Assembly (NCBI RefSeq): GCF_000188015.2
Contig: NZ_AEUX02000007.1
Span: 310,001 to 374,000 of the forward strand
Direction: 5' to 3'
Length of the DNA: 64,000 nt
Source: Streptococcus ictaluri 707-05
GTDB taxonomy: Bacteria > Bacillota > Bacilli > Lactobacillales > Streptococcaceae
The translations under genes and the position numbers were made by a program. Below, in pieces: positions 50,565-60,896 of this stretch. Positions within the stretch are counted from its first letter, which is position 1; each line of letters opens with the position of its first letter. The notes under the pieces are model-generated. The model saw only the letters and a program-made list of their open reading frames with translations. It was not told the origin of the DNA and did no database searches.

Positions 50565-51728
50565 CCCGCGTTGTAAAATGAAGTGCAACAAAAAAGACAT
50601 GTTCGTCTGATATACTAGAATTCCCCAATTCAGTATGGAAAGCAGATGAACATGTCCAACATTAATTTTACCAGAAAATCATCCTATTCTCATCTTTCAG
50701 CCACAGAACGGGGTGAAATTGCTGCTTATCTTAAAATGGGAAAGAAACCCGCTGAGATTGCTCGACTCTTGGGTCGTCACCGTTCTACAATCTGCCGAGA
50801 AATAAAACGTGGTTCAGTAGAACAGGTAAAGGATAAGAATGGAAAACAAACCTTCTTCAACGCCTATTTCGCTGATAGTGGGCAACGTGTCTATGAAACC
50901 AATCGTCAAAAGAGTTCTTATCTCAAGTTGAATGACTGCTCCGCTAGGTTCATTGAACAATTAGAATCTGCCTTGACGGCTAACATTCGTCTCCATAGTG
51001 TGGATAGTTTTGTTCAGACTTACAAAGTGAACCATCCTGAAGAAGTCGTCCCCTCTACCAAAACGATTTATCATTATATCAAAGAGGGGGTATTAGCTAT
51101 TAAACCAATCGATTTGCCTAAGATGGTTAGTATCAGAAAACGTTCTAAGAAAGTCATGAAGACGAATAAGAAGACTTTAGGTAAATCTATCGAAGAACGT
51201 CCAGAATATATTAATGATCGTTCTGAATTTGGGCATTGGGAGATTGATTTGGTTCTCGGCAAGAAAACCAAAGGTGAAGCTGTTATGTTGACTTTGGTAG
51301 AGCGCCAGACACGCTATGCACTAGGAGTTAAGCTAGAAGACAAGCAGTCCCAAACCATTAACCGAGCTGTCACGCATCTCATCAGTCAGTATCCTATTGC
51401 ATCCATCACAGCGGATAATGGTTCTGAGTTTAGTTTACTCTCAAACTTAGAAGCTGTTGAAGTTTACTTTGCACATCCCTATTCTTCACATGAGAGAGGA
51501 AAAAACGAGAACTTCAATGGCCTCCTCAGAGAATATGTCCCTAAAGGAGTCTCACTTAATCCACTAACCTCTGAAGAACTTGACAATTATATTACTGCCA
51601 TCAATGAGCGCCCAAGACGACTTCTTCAATATTAATCCTCAAAATTCCTGTTTGAGCTATCCCGAACAGCTTAACATCTGGAACTCTAGTTATCTATGAA
51701 CTGGTTGCACTTGACTTGACAACTTGCG
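50565..51728 (+). mobile_element. IS30-family insertion sequence (IS1239-like), copy 2
   Basis: 1164 bp, same ends as copy 1 in the opposite orientation. The flanks, TTCAAAAT before and TAGGCTTATT after, share no direct repeat, and the integrase stops exactly at its left end. This fits an adjacent deletion by the IS that removed the rest of the integrase and one island end. Confidence 0.9.
50646..51674 (+). pseudogene. IS30-family transposase (copy 2) with a premature stop
   Basis: Identical in layout to copy 1, but CAA at codon 330 has become TAA (51633-51635), which removes the last 13 residues (QSSKFLFELSRTA). It also has K instead of T in the ERGTNEN motif near the catalytic glutamate, and P for L in the AHPYSSHERG segment. 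The DDE residues remain, so residual activity cannot be excluded. Confidence 0.85.
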
Positions 51729-51764
51729 TAGGCTTATTTGTCGTGTCTTTTTCTTAAAAAAAGC

Positions 51765-51793
51765 TTGTTATTCCATTTGTAGTGTGCTATAAT
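51765..51793 (+). promoter_or_regulatory. Promoter of a structured RNA upstream of rpoE
   Basis: TTGTTA at 51765-51770 and TATAAT at 51788-51793, spacer 17. No open reading frame of note follows before the terminator at 51907-51939. Confidence 0.7.
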
Positions 51794-51799
51794 TGTACA

Positions 51800-51939
51800 A
51801 AAAAAGCGCAGTGGCGGTAACCACTACGCTTTACCGAGTAAGACCTTTTTCAACGCCCCTTACTCAGTCTTTATCATAAGATACAGGATAACTCCGAATC
51901 TGTCAAGACTGAGCAAAGGAAAATTTGTTCAGTCTTTTT
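51800..51939 (+). ncRNA. Candidate small RNA (possible Fst-type antitoxin RNA)
   Basis: Non-coding 140-base unit with its own promoter. Hairpin one: GCGCAGTGG-CGGTAA-CCACTACGC. Hairpin two: GAGTAAG ... CTTACTC with a C-rich loop. Terminator: GACTGAGCAAA / TTTGTTCAGTC plus T-run. The first hairpin resembles from memory the Fst antitoxin RNAs of Gram-positive type I systems. I found no matching toxin ORF on the opposite strand, so it may be an orphan or a different regulator. Inverted copies of TTACCGAGT flank it. Confidence 0.5.
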
Positions 51940-52022
51940 AAAAAAAGAAACTCGGTAAGTTCTCCTTAATAGAAATTTGACAATTCTAAAAAATTTTTCC
52001 ACTTACCGGCTTGATAAAAGCT

Positions 52023-52051
52023 TTGACGAAATGTCTTTTTTAGCGTAGAAT
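52023..52051 (+). promoter_or_regulatory. Promoter of rpoE
   Basis: TTGACG at 52023-52028 and TAGAAT at 52046-52051, spacer 17. Confidence 0.7.
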
Positions 52052-52082
52052 AGTAAGGAATGATAAAATAAGGAGAACTGCC

Positions 52083-52646
52083 TTGAAATTAGACGTATTT
52101 GCAGGACAAGAAAAAAGCGAACTTTCCATGATTGAAGTAGCGCGTGCTATTTTAGAAGAGCGTGGTCGTGATAAAGAGATGTATTTCAGTGATTTAGTAA
52201 ATGACATCCAAAATTATCTTGGAAAATCTGATGCAGACATTCGTCATGCCTTGCCATTTTTCTACACAGATTTGAATACGGATGGCTCTTTTATTCCACT
52301 TGGAGAGAACAAATGGGGACTTCGTTCTTGGTATGCGATTGACGAAATCGATGAAGAAATCATCACTTTAGAAGATGAAGAAGATGGGGCACCAAAACGT
52401 AAGAAAAAACGTGTTAATGCCTTTATGGATGGTGATGAAGACGCTATTGATTATAGTGATGACGATCCAGAAGATGAAGATTTTGCAGAAGAATCTCCTG
52501 AGATTGAATACGATGAAGAAGATCCAGAAGATGAAAAATCAGAAGTGGAATCTTATGACTCGGAATTAAATGAAATTATCCCAGAAGATGATTTTGAAGA
52601 AGTTGATCTTAACGAAGAAGAAGACGAAGAAGAAGACGAAGAGTAG
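52083..52646 (+). CDS. rpoE: RNA polymerase delta subunit
   Basis: 187 residues from TTG 52083 with AAGGAG upstream. N-terminal HARE-HTH-like domain (residues about 10-90: [20 protein letters not shown] and [15 protein letters not shown]) followed by a very acidic disordered tail of almost only D and E. Delta increases polymerase recycling and promoter selectivity in Firmicutes. The monotone GAA/GAT tail is normal for the gene. It should follow tig directly in relatives. Confidence 0.95.
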   Translation: MKLDVFAGQEKSELSMIEVARAILEERGRDKEMYFSDLVNDIQNYLGKSDADIRHALPFFYTDLNTDGSFIPLGENKWGLRSWYAIDEIDEEIITLEDEEDGAPKRKKKRVNAFMDGDEDAIDYSDDDPEDEDFAEESPEIEYDEEDPEDEKSEVESYDSELNEIIPEDDFEEVDLNEEEDEEEDEE

Positions 52647-52672
52647 AGAGATGCTTTTCTAATTCTTTGGAT

Positions 52673-52701
52673 TTGACAAACTGCCTATTATAGTTTATAT
52701 T
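52673..52701 (+). promoter_or_regulatory. pyrG promoter
   Basis: TTGACA at 52673-52678 and TATATT at 52696-52701, 17-base spacer. The predicted transcript starts within CGGGCACC, that is with GGGC at 52709. Confidence 0.85.
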
Positions 52702-52708
52702 ATTATTC

Positions 52709-52768
52709 GGGCACCTCTTTAAGAGGTCGAGTAAAGCTCCCTAGTTAATAGGGGGCTATTTTTGTTTT
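52709..52768 (+). promoter_or_regulatory. CTP-responsive attenuator of pyrG
   Basis: The leader begins GGGC and contains a terminator AGCTCCCTA-GTTAA-TAGGGGGCT (52735-52757) with T-run. In B. subtilis and Lactococcus low CTP causes extra Gs to be added at the GGGC start, and the G run pairs with the pyrimidine side of this hairpin, preventing termination. Start sequence, CUCCCU stem and position match that mechanism. Confidence 0.85.
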
Positions 52769-52854
52769 TTCAAAAGAAGTTTCGTTTTAGTCGAACGCTT
52801 GTTTTCTATCTCAGGAAATTACCCCAAAGCGTACAGACTAGAATCAAAAAATAA

Positions 52855-54507
<1,653 letters not shown>

Positions 54508-54572
54508 AAAGTGTCCACCTTGTCTGTTAGTTAAAAAGGAATTTATCCTATAAATACTGAAAGAGGTCTAGC

Positions 54573-56330
54573 ATGGTTTCACTATTTTTACCCTTACTGG
54601 AAAGAGTAGGATTAATTATTTTGCTGGCTAATCTATTAATGATTAGCCCTTTTTATAAAGGATTGATGTATGAAAGGTCCTCTACTAAGGTAAGTTGGAT
54701 TTTGATTCTAACCTTTAGTATTTTTGCTATTATTAGTAATTTTACAGGCGTCTTGGTTGGTCAAGAGTTAGGGCTTGATAGCGGGGGGCTGCTCAATCTT
54801 TCTGCTCACACCTCTATTGCCAATACAAGGACGTTAACTATTGGCATGTCAGGTCTGATTGGAGGTCCCTTTGTTGGCTTCTTTGTTGGTTTAATCTCGG
54901 GCTTGGTTAGATGGCTACAAGGAGGAAGTGCTCCTTATACCTATTTCATTTCTTCCTTATTAATTGGTCTCTTGTCTGGATTAGTTGGGAAATTGAGTTT
55001 AAAAAATAACCGTTACCCTCAGGTTTGGCAGGGAAGTCTTTGCGGTGCTTTGATGGAAATTGTTCAAATGCTTTGCATTTTATGCTTCATTCCTAATAAA
55101 GCACAGGCTTGGTCTTTGATCCAATTGATTGCTTTACCAATGGTATTTGTAAATGCCTTGGGAACAGGGATTTTTCTCTCTATTATTTTAGGAACCCTTA
55201 GGCAGGAAGAGAGTACAAAAGCCATTCAGACCCATGATGTTCTTGAATTAGCCAATACAACCCTACCCTTTTTTAGACAAGGTTTGACAGAGGAATCGGC
55301 TCAAAAGGCCGCTCTTGAAATCAAAAAATTCATGCGCGTGTCCGCAGTCAGTGTTACCAATCGTCACTCTATTTTAGCCCATGTGGGGGCAGCAAGCGAT
55401 CACCATATCCCAACTAAAGAAATCATTACAGATCTTTCCAAGCAGGTGATTGAAAGTGGGGAGATTCATGTGGTGAGACAGAAGTCTCAGATCGGATGCA
55501 GTCATCCAGATTGTCCATTGGAAGCTGCTATTGTGGTGCCATTATTTGTCAGAAAAAAAGTAGTGGGTAGCTTCAAATTGTACTTTACGGATGCTGAGAG
55601 TTTGACCTATGTGGAAGAGCAACTGGCTAGTGGGTTAGGTAATATCTTTTCATCTTAGCTGGAGTTGGGTCAGATGGCATTAGAGCAAGGCTTGTTGAAA
55701 GATGCCGAAATTAAGTCTTTGCAAGCGCAAGTCAATCCGCATTTTCTCTTTAATGCCATTAATACCATTTCGGCTTTGATGCGGTTTGATAGTGAAAAAG
55801 CTAGGCATTTGCTCTTGCAACTTGGTCATTATTTTAGAGCTAATATTAATAGTACCCGTCAAAATCTGGTTTCGATAGAGACCGAACTAAATCACCTAGA
55901 AGCCTATTTGACGATTGAGCAAGCGCGTTTTCCTAATCGTTACGATATTATGATTACTATTCCAGAAGATCTTAAAAGTGCCACTATCCCTCCTTTTTTG
56001 ATTCAAATATTAGTTGAAAATGCCTTAAAGCATGCTTTTGTAGGCCGAAAATCTAATAACAAGGTCTGGGTTGAGGCTCAAAGAAAAAGAGATAAACAAC
56101 TCGAATTAGTGGTAAGAGATAACGGTCAAGGTATTGAGCTACACAAATTGAAGTCTTTGGGCAAGGAAGTTGTGGCCTCCCAAGAAGGGACTGGCTCAGC
56201 TTTAGAAAACTTGAATAAGCGCTTAATCAGCCTTTACGGAGATAAAGCTTTCTTTGATATTAAGTCTAGTCAGGAAGGTTCTTGTTTTACCTTGATTATT
56301 CCTTTACAGCAATTGGAGGAGGAAAAATGA
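54573..56330 (+). pseudogene. lytS: LytS-type sensor histidine kinase with internal amber
   Basis: The frame from ATG 54573 is open to 56330 except for TAG at 55656-55658. N-terminal part: about six membrane helices of the 5TM-5TMR_LYT type (FLPLLERVGLIILLANLLMI, GMSGLIGGPFVGFFVGLISG), a GAF-like domain, then the stop. The second half is the kinase: SLQAQVNPHFLFNAINTISA (phospho-His box of the LytS/YehU type), PFLIQILVENALKHAFVG and DNGQGIELHKL. CAG to TAG would explain FSS-stop-LELGQ. Sensor and kinase are separated, so signalling is lost unless read through. Confidence 0.9.
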
Positions 56331-57052
56331 AAGTCGTAATTATAGATGATGAACCCCTAGCAAGAATGGAATTAGCCTTTTTGTTAGAGCAAACCCAACA
56401 GGTCGAAAGTATTTTTCAGGGAGAATCAATCGAAGATGCCCTACAATTAATCCTTACACAGCAACCAGACCTCTTGTTTTTAGATATTCATCTAACTGAT
56501 GAGAGTGGATTGGATTTGGCGAAAACCGTGAGTTCTGTTTCCAACCCACCTTTGATTATCTTTGCGACAGCTTATGATAATCATGCTGTTGAGGCCTTTG
56601 AAGTCAATGCCCTTGATTACATTTTAAAGCCATTTGAGGGTTCTCGTATTCAAAAGGCAATTGAAAAAGCACAGCTGGCTTTGACTAATAAACAATCCTC
56701 ATCTTCTAAGGAATCGCTGCAGCAAAAGGAACGTTTAACCATTGAAGTAGACGAGCGCATTTATTTGCTGCCCTTTTCTGAAATTGTTTATTGTGAGGTG
56801 CAGGGAAAAGAAACCACTGTTTATACGGCTAAAAAGCAGTATACCAGTCACATTAGCCTAGGGGCTATTGAAAAACAATTGAAGGCAAGTCGCTTTCTTA
56901 AGGTCCACCGTAGTTATTTGATTAATTTAGATGAAATCAAAGAGATTCAGCCTTGGTTTAATCAGACCTATCAAGTCACCATGTCAAATGGAGGCAAGGT
57001 TCCTGTTAGTCGTTCTTATCTGAAGCAGTTTAAAGAGCAAGTGGGACTCTAA
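56327..57052 (+). CDS. lytR: LytR/LytT-type response regulator (LytTR DNA-binding)
   Basis: 241 residues from ATG 56327, which overlaps the lytS stop (ATGA); ribosome site GGAGGAGG. N-terminal receiver domain with phospho-acceptor Asp in DLLFLDIHLTDESGL and the late LDYILKPFEG. C-terminal LytTR domain: YLLPFSEIVYCEVQGKETTV and FLKVHRSYLINLDEIKEIQP. In streptococci and staphylococci it activates lrgAB in response to membrane potential or carbon state. The gene is intact although its kinase is broken. Confidence 0.93.
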   Translation: MKVVIIDDEPLARMELAFLLEQTQQVESIFQGESIEDALQLILTQQPDLLFLDIHLTDESGLDLAKTVSSVSNPPLIIFATAYDNHAVEAFEVNALDYILKPFEGSRIQKAIEKAQLALTNKQSSSSKESLQQKERLTIEVDERIYLLPFSEIVYCEVQGKETTVYTAKKQYTSHISLGAIEKQLKASRFLKVHRSYLINLDEIKEIQPWFNQTYQVTMSNGGKVPVSRSYLKQFKEQVGL

Positions 57053-57110
57053 AAATGTATCTTGAGACAAGATAAATGCATTTGGCGCTAGCATGAGAAC
57101 GTTTTAGTCC

Positions 57111-57136
57111 AAAAAGAGCTTTTTAAGCTCTTTTTT
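57111..57136 (+). terminator. Terminator between lytR and lrgA
   Basis: AAAAAGAGCTT / AAGCTCTTTTTT stem with a T-run. Confidence 0.85.
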
Positions 57137-57180
57137 CGTTATACTAAAACCATCAAAAGACATAGAAAAGGAGACTACCT

Positions 57181-57630
57181 ATGAAAAAGAATTACTCTGT
57201 TATTTATCAAAGCGTTGTTATTGGCTCTATTGTGATGATCTCAAAAATCATTGAACTCTTATCTCCTATCAAAATGCCAGCATCTGTTATTGGCCTTGTT
57301 CTCTTGTTTATGGCATTATCGACTAATCTATTGAAATTGGAACAGGTTGAAAAAATCGGCGATGCTCTGGTCAACAACATTGGGTTATTCTTTGTACCGG
57401 CTGGTATTTCAGTTATCAATTCTTTTGGTCTATTGAAAGCTCACTTTTTCCTAACCATTGCCTTAATTGTCATTTCAACCTTATTACTATTAGTAGGTAC
57501 AGGATGGATGACACAACTATTGATGCAAGTAGAAACTAAACCTATTACTGAAACAGGTCACAAGTTAGTCACTAAACAAGCCTTTCAAGGTAAAGGTTCC
57601 ATCGTTCAAGGAAAATTATTAGCTAAATAA
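57181..57630 (+). CDS. lrgA: LrgA/CidA holin-like membrane protein
   Basis: 149 residues with four membrane helices, family pattern IIELLSPIKMPASVIGLVLLF and NNIGLFFVPAGISVINSFGL. LrgA with LrgB modulates murein hydrolase activity, autolysis and pyruvate uptake in relatives. AAAGGAGAC precedes ATG 57181. Intact, in the expected place behind lytSR. Confidence 0.9.
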   Translation: MKKNYSVIYQSVVIGSIVMISKIIELLSPIKMPASVIGLVLLFMALSTNLLKLEQVEKIGDALVNNIGLFFVPAGISVINSFGLLKAHFFLTIALIVISTLLLLVGTGWMTQLLMQVETKPITETGHKLVTKQAFQGKGSIVQGKLLAK

Positions 57631-57663
57631 GCTTAAGAGGAGGAAGATATCAGGGCAGACTAT

Positions 57664-58350
57664 ATGACGATTTTAAAAGTATCCCCTATATTTGGTGTCC
57701 TCTTATCCATTGGAACTTTCTTCATTGGGCAGGTCCTATTTAAAAAAACCAAAGGTTTCTTTCTTTTTGCTCCTCTTTTTGTCGCAATGATTTTAGGGAT
57801 TGCAACCTTGAGCGCTACAGGTATTAGCTTTGCTGACTATAACAAAGGAGGACAAATCATCAGTTTCTTTTTGGAACCTGCCACTATTTGTTTTGCCATT
57901 CCCTTGTATCGTAAACGCCAAGTCCTAAAAGATTATTGGCTTCAAATTATTGGAGGGCATTACCTTAGGAAGTATTGTGGCAGTTTATGGGATTTACATG
58001 GTGTCTGCCTTATTTAATCTTGGTAAAGTAGTTATGGCCTCTATGCTTCCACAACAGCTATTGCCATGCTAACTTCTCTAGCAATGGGAGGTTCAGCAGA
58101 GTTAACCTCTCTAGCTTGTATTTTAAATGGTGTTGTCATCTATGCCTTAGCGAAACCATTGATTAATCTCTTTAAAATCACAGATCCTATCGCTAGAGGA
58201 TTAGCTCTTGGAACCGCAGGTCATGCCTTAGGTGTTTCTGCGGCAAAAGACTTTGGACAAGTAGAAGAGTCAATGGGGTCTATCGCACTAGTTGTTGTCG
58301 GAGTTATCGTGACAGTAGTGGTACCGATTATGGGAAATATTCTTCTTTAG
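57664..58350 (+). pseudogene. lrgB: LrgB membrane protein with two frame lesions
   Basis: ATG 57664 reads [20 protein letters not shown] and is normal to QIIGG near 57957, where an extra G in GGAGGGCATT shifts the frame. The true continuation [20 protein letters not shown] lies one frame over. A second break near 58045 (about 8-10 bases lost) returns to [20 protein letters not shown] and runs to 58350 with [20 protein letters not shown]. Two independent lesions make recovery unlikely. LrgB normally works with LrgA. Confidence 0.88.
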
Positions 58351-58403
58351 GTCACCTTTCTCATTGATAAAATGACTAAATAACCATTGATAAAAAACGA
58401 TTC

Positions 58404-58459
58404 AACCCTCTAAAAGGAATCTATTTGAGTAATAGAGCTTTCCTTTTTGAGGGTTTTCT
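58404..58459 (+). terminator. Terminator after lrgAB
   Basis: Sixteen-base stem AACCCTCTAAAAGGAA / TTCCTTTTTGAGGGTT with one mismatch, then TTCTT. Confidence 0.8.
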
Positions 58460-58474
58460 TGTAAAATATTTGAT

Positions 58475-59401
58475 ATGAAAACAATTCGAATCTCAAAGTA
58501 TTTATTTTTATTATTGCTCTTATTGACTTTAGCTAGTGTTGGAGCTAGTTTCCATTTTTTCCGGGTTGCTCAAGTTCGTGAAGAAAAATCTTTTATTAAT
58601 AATAAAAAAAGAAGCACTGATAATCCCCTTTATCCTTCTGAAAAAGCCTTTGATCAATTGCCTAAAGAAAATCGTTACATGACGAATAGAGGTTTCAAAC
58701 AAAAAGCTTGGTATCTTCCTGCTGCTAAGCAGAGCAACAAAACAGCGATTGTTGTCCATGGTTTTACCAATGATAAAGAAGACATGAAGCCATACGCCAT
58801 GCTCTTTCATGAGCTAGGTTATAATGTCTTGATGCCAGATAATGAGGCTCACGGAGAAAGTCAAGGTAATCTTATTGGTTATGGTTGGAATGATCGTCTA
58901 AATGTTAAGAAGTGGTCGCAGTTATTAGTGTCAGAAAATAAAGACAGTCAGATAACACTATTTGGTGTCTCAATGGGGGCAGCCACTGTCATAATGGCAA
59001 GTGGTGAAAAGTTACCTGAACAAGTGATTAACATTATTGAAGATTGTGGTTATTCCAGTGTTTGGGATGAACTCAAATTTCAGGCGAAGGATATGTATAA
59101 TTTACCAGCCTTTCCTTTATTATATGAAGTATCTGCTCTCTCAAAGATTCGTGCTGGCTTTAGTTATGGAGAAGCAAGTGCTGTTAAGCAATTGGCAAAA
59201 AATAAACGTCCTATCTTATTTATCCATGGGGGAAATGATAAATTTGTACCGACAGAGATGATTTATGATAATTATAGAGCTAGTAAAGGTCCCAAAGAAA
59301 AGCTAATTGTTAAGGAGGCAAAACATGCCAAATCTTATGAAACCAATCCTAAACAATACCAGGAAAAAATAGCTCGATTTTTAGAAAAATATAGTCAATA
59401 A
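58475..59401 (+). CDS. Membrane-anchored alpha/beta hydrolase
   Basis: 308 residues. N-terminal helix (YLFLLLLLLTLASVGASF) then an alpha/beta-hydrolase fold with HGFTND near the oxyanion site, the nucleophile elbow GVSMGAA, aspartate in HGGNDKFVP and histidine in EAKHAKSYE. The family includes esterases, thioesterases and cell-envelope lipases; the substrate is unknown. TAAAAT at 58462-58467 lies eight bases before ATG 58475 and no ribosome site is seen, so this mRNA may be leaderless. Confidence 0.85.
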   Translation: MKTIRISKYLFLLLLLLTLASVGASFHFFRVAQVREEKSFINNKKRSTDNPLYPSEKAFDQLPKENRYMTNRGFKQKAWYLPAAKQSNKTAIVVHGFTNDKEDMKPYAMLFHELGYNVLMPDNEAHGESQGNLIGYGWNDRLNVKKWSQLLVSENKDSQITLFGVSMGAATVIMASGEKLPEQVINIIEDCGYSSVWDELKFQAKDMYNLPAFPLLYEVSALSKIRAGFSYGEASAVKQLAKNKRPILFIHGGNDKFVPTEMIYDNYRASKGPKEKLIVKEAKHAKSYETNPKQYQEKIARFLEKYSQ

Positions 59402-59404
59402 GTA

Positions 59405-59433
59405 TTGACAGATTTACTCATTGTTGCTATAAT
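59405..59433 (+). promoter_or_regulatory. Promoter of tRNA-Leu
   Basis: TTGACA at 59405-59410 and TATAAT at 59428-59433, perfect boxes with a 17-base spacer. Confidence 0.9.
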
Positions 59434-59454
59434 ATTTTATATTGCTAATGAGTA

Positions 59455-59540
59455 GCGGGGATGGCGGAATTGGCAGACGCGCAGGACTAAGGATCCTGTG
59501 ACCGCTTTAGGTCGTGAGGGTTCAAGTCCCTCTCTCCGCA
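59455..59540 (+). tRNA. tRNA-Leu (anticodon AAG)
   Basis: 86 bases with a long variable arm (type II). Acceptor stem GCGGGGA pairs with TCTCCGC; anticodon stem CAGGA/TCCTG encloses CTAAGGA, anticodon AAG. No encoded CCA. Own promoter and terminator. Confidence 0.95.
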
Positions 59541-59546
59541 TAAGAT

Positions 59547-59575
59547 GAGACAAGCTGAGCTTTGTCTCTTTTTTT
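59547..59575 (+). terminator. Terminator after tRNA-Leu
   Basis: GAGACAAGC-TGA-GCTTTGTCTC stem with a T-run. Confidence 0.88.
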
Positions 59576-59727
59576 GTTTTTCAAAGCCACATTATTTGAC
59601 CAATTGAGAAGAATATGACTTAAGAAAACGCTTTAAGCTGTGAAGTGCTGGAAATTTAATGAAAATTGTGCTAAAATGAACAATGTAAACGGGGGTTGAC
59701 CCCGAAAAATAAGAGGAGGCCTTACAA

Positions 59728-60609
59728 ATGGCAATCGTTTCAGCAGAAAAATTTGTACAAGCAGCTCGTGAAAACGGCTACGCTGTTGGTGGATTTAACA
59801 CTAACAACTTAGAATGGACTCAAGCTATCTTGCGTGCAGCAGAAGCTAAAAAAGCTCCAGTTCTTATCCAAACATCAATGGGTGCTGCGAAATACATGGG
59901 TGGTTATAAAGTATGTCAATCGCTTATTTCTAACCTTGTAGAATCAATGGGGATTACTGTTCCTGTAGCTATTCACCTTGACCACGGTCATTATGAAGAT
60001 GCTCTAGAATGTATCGAAGTTGGCTACTCTTCAATCATGTTTGACGGTTCTCACCTTCCGGTTGAAGAAAACCTTGCTAAAACTAAAGAAGTTGTTGAAA
60101 TTGCACATGCTAAAGGTGTTTCAGTTGAAGCTGAAGTTGGTACAATCGGTGGTGAAGAAGATGGTATCATCGGTAAAGGTGAATTAGCACCAATCGACGA
60201 CGCTATTGCTATGGTTGAAACTGGAATCGACTTCTTGGCTGCTGGTATCGGTAACATCCACGGTCCATACCCAGAAAACTGGGAAGGTCTTGCTCTTGAC
60301 CACTTAGAAAAATTAGCAGCAGCTGTACCTGGTTTCCCAATCGTATTGCACGGTGGTTCAGGTATTCCTGATGACCAAATTAAAGCAGCTATCAAACTTG
60401 GTGTTGCTAAAATCAACGTTAACACTGAAAGTCAAATTGCATTTACAGAAGCAACTCGTGAATTTGCTCGTAACTACGAAGCAAATAAAGCTGAATACAC
60501 AGCTAAAAAATTGTTTGACCCACGTAAATTCTTGGCTCCAGGTATGAAAGCTGTTCAAGCAGCTGTTGAAGAACGTATCGACGTATTTGGTTCTGCAAAC
60601 AAAGCTTAA
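59728..60609 (+). CDS. fba: Fructose-1,6-bisphosphate aldolase, class II
   Basis: 293 residues, the housekeeping glycolytic enzyme. Metal ligands and active-site motifs: VAIHLDHGHYEDAL, EAEVGTIGGEEDG, GNIHGPYPENW and VLHGGSGIPDD. Codon use is strongly biased as in abundant proteins. AGAGGAGG precedes ATG 59728; a small hairpin GGGGTTGACCCC (59693-59704) is in the leader. A terminator follows. Intact and distinct from the PTS-linked aldolase at 29125. Confidence 0.98.
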   Translation: MAIVSAEKFVQAARENGYAVGGFNTNNLEWTQAILRAAEAKKAPVLIQTSMGAAKYMGGYKVCQSLISNLVESMGITVPVAIHLDHGHYEDALECIEVGYSSIMFDGSHLPVEENLAKTKEVVEIAHAKGVSVEAEVGTIGGEEDGIIGKGELAPIDDAIAMVETGIDFLAAGIGNIHGPYPENWEGLALDHLEKLAAAVPGFPIVLHGGSGIPDDQIKAAIKLGVAKINVNTESQIAFTEATREFARNYEANKAEYTAKKLFDPRKFLAPGMKAVQAAVEERIDVFGSANKA

Positions 60610-60630
60610 TATCATTATGATATTATAAAG

Positions 60631-60657
60631 ACTCGCTTATTGAAGCGGGTTTTTTTC
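60631..60657 (+). terminator. Terminator of fba
   Basis: ACTCGCTT-ATTG-AAGCGGGT stem with eight Ts. Confidence 0.88.
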
Positions 60658-60836
60658 TATATCAAAAGCTAAGTGTGATTTTATGGCCACTAATAATTAT
60701 TACTAACTAGAGAAGAGTTTTGATTGACTCCTCTAAAAAAAGTCTGCTAAAAACCTATAAAACCGCGGATGAGATGTTTTTAATTAGCTTGTTTTAAGAT
60801 ATGAAAAAATAAAACTGGAATAAAAATTCAAAAAAC

Positions 60837-60865
60837 TTGACTTTTGAATAAATATACAATATGAT
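60837..60865 (+). promoter_or_regulatory. argG promoter with an overlapping ARG box
   Basis: TTGACT at 60837-60842 and TATGAT at 60860-60865, spacer 17. Inside the spacer, TGAATAAATATACA (60845-60858) closely matches the ArgR operator (TGAATAAAAATTCA type). ArgR with arginine would block polymerase. Confidence 0.8.
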
Positions 60866-60896
60866 ATAAACTAATTAATTGAAAGTGAGAGTCATT

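Noticed and set aside
51900-52002. Minus-strand GTG frame opposite the small RNA as the missing toxin
   Set aside because: About 40 residues with no Fst-like pattern and a start inside an A/T-rich stretch; not supportable.
44581-52085. Attachment-site duplication flanking the tig-rpoE island
   Set aside because: Only short AAGGAGAAC-like matches are shared at the two ends, and these are ribosome-site-like; the right end was probably deleted by IS30.
59621-59645. cre site upstream of fba
   Set aside because: AAGAAAACGCTTTAAG has the CG core but misses the outer fixed bases; too weak to list.
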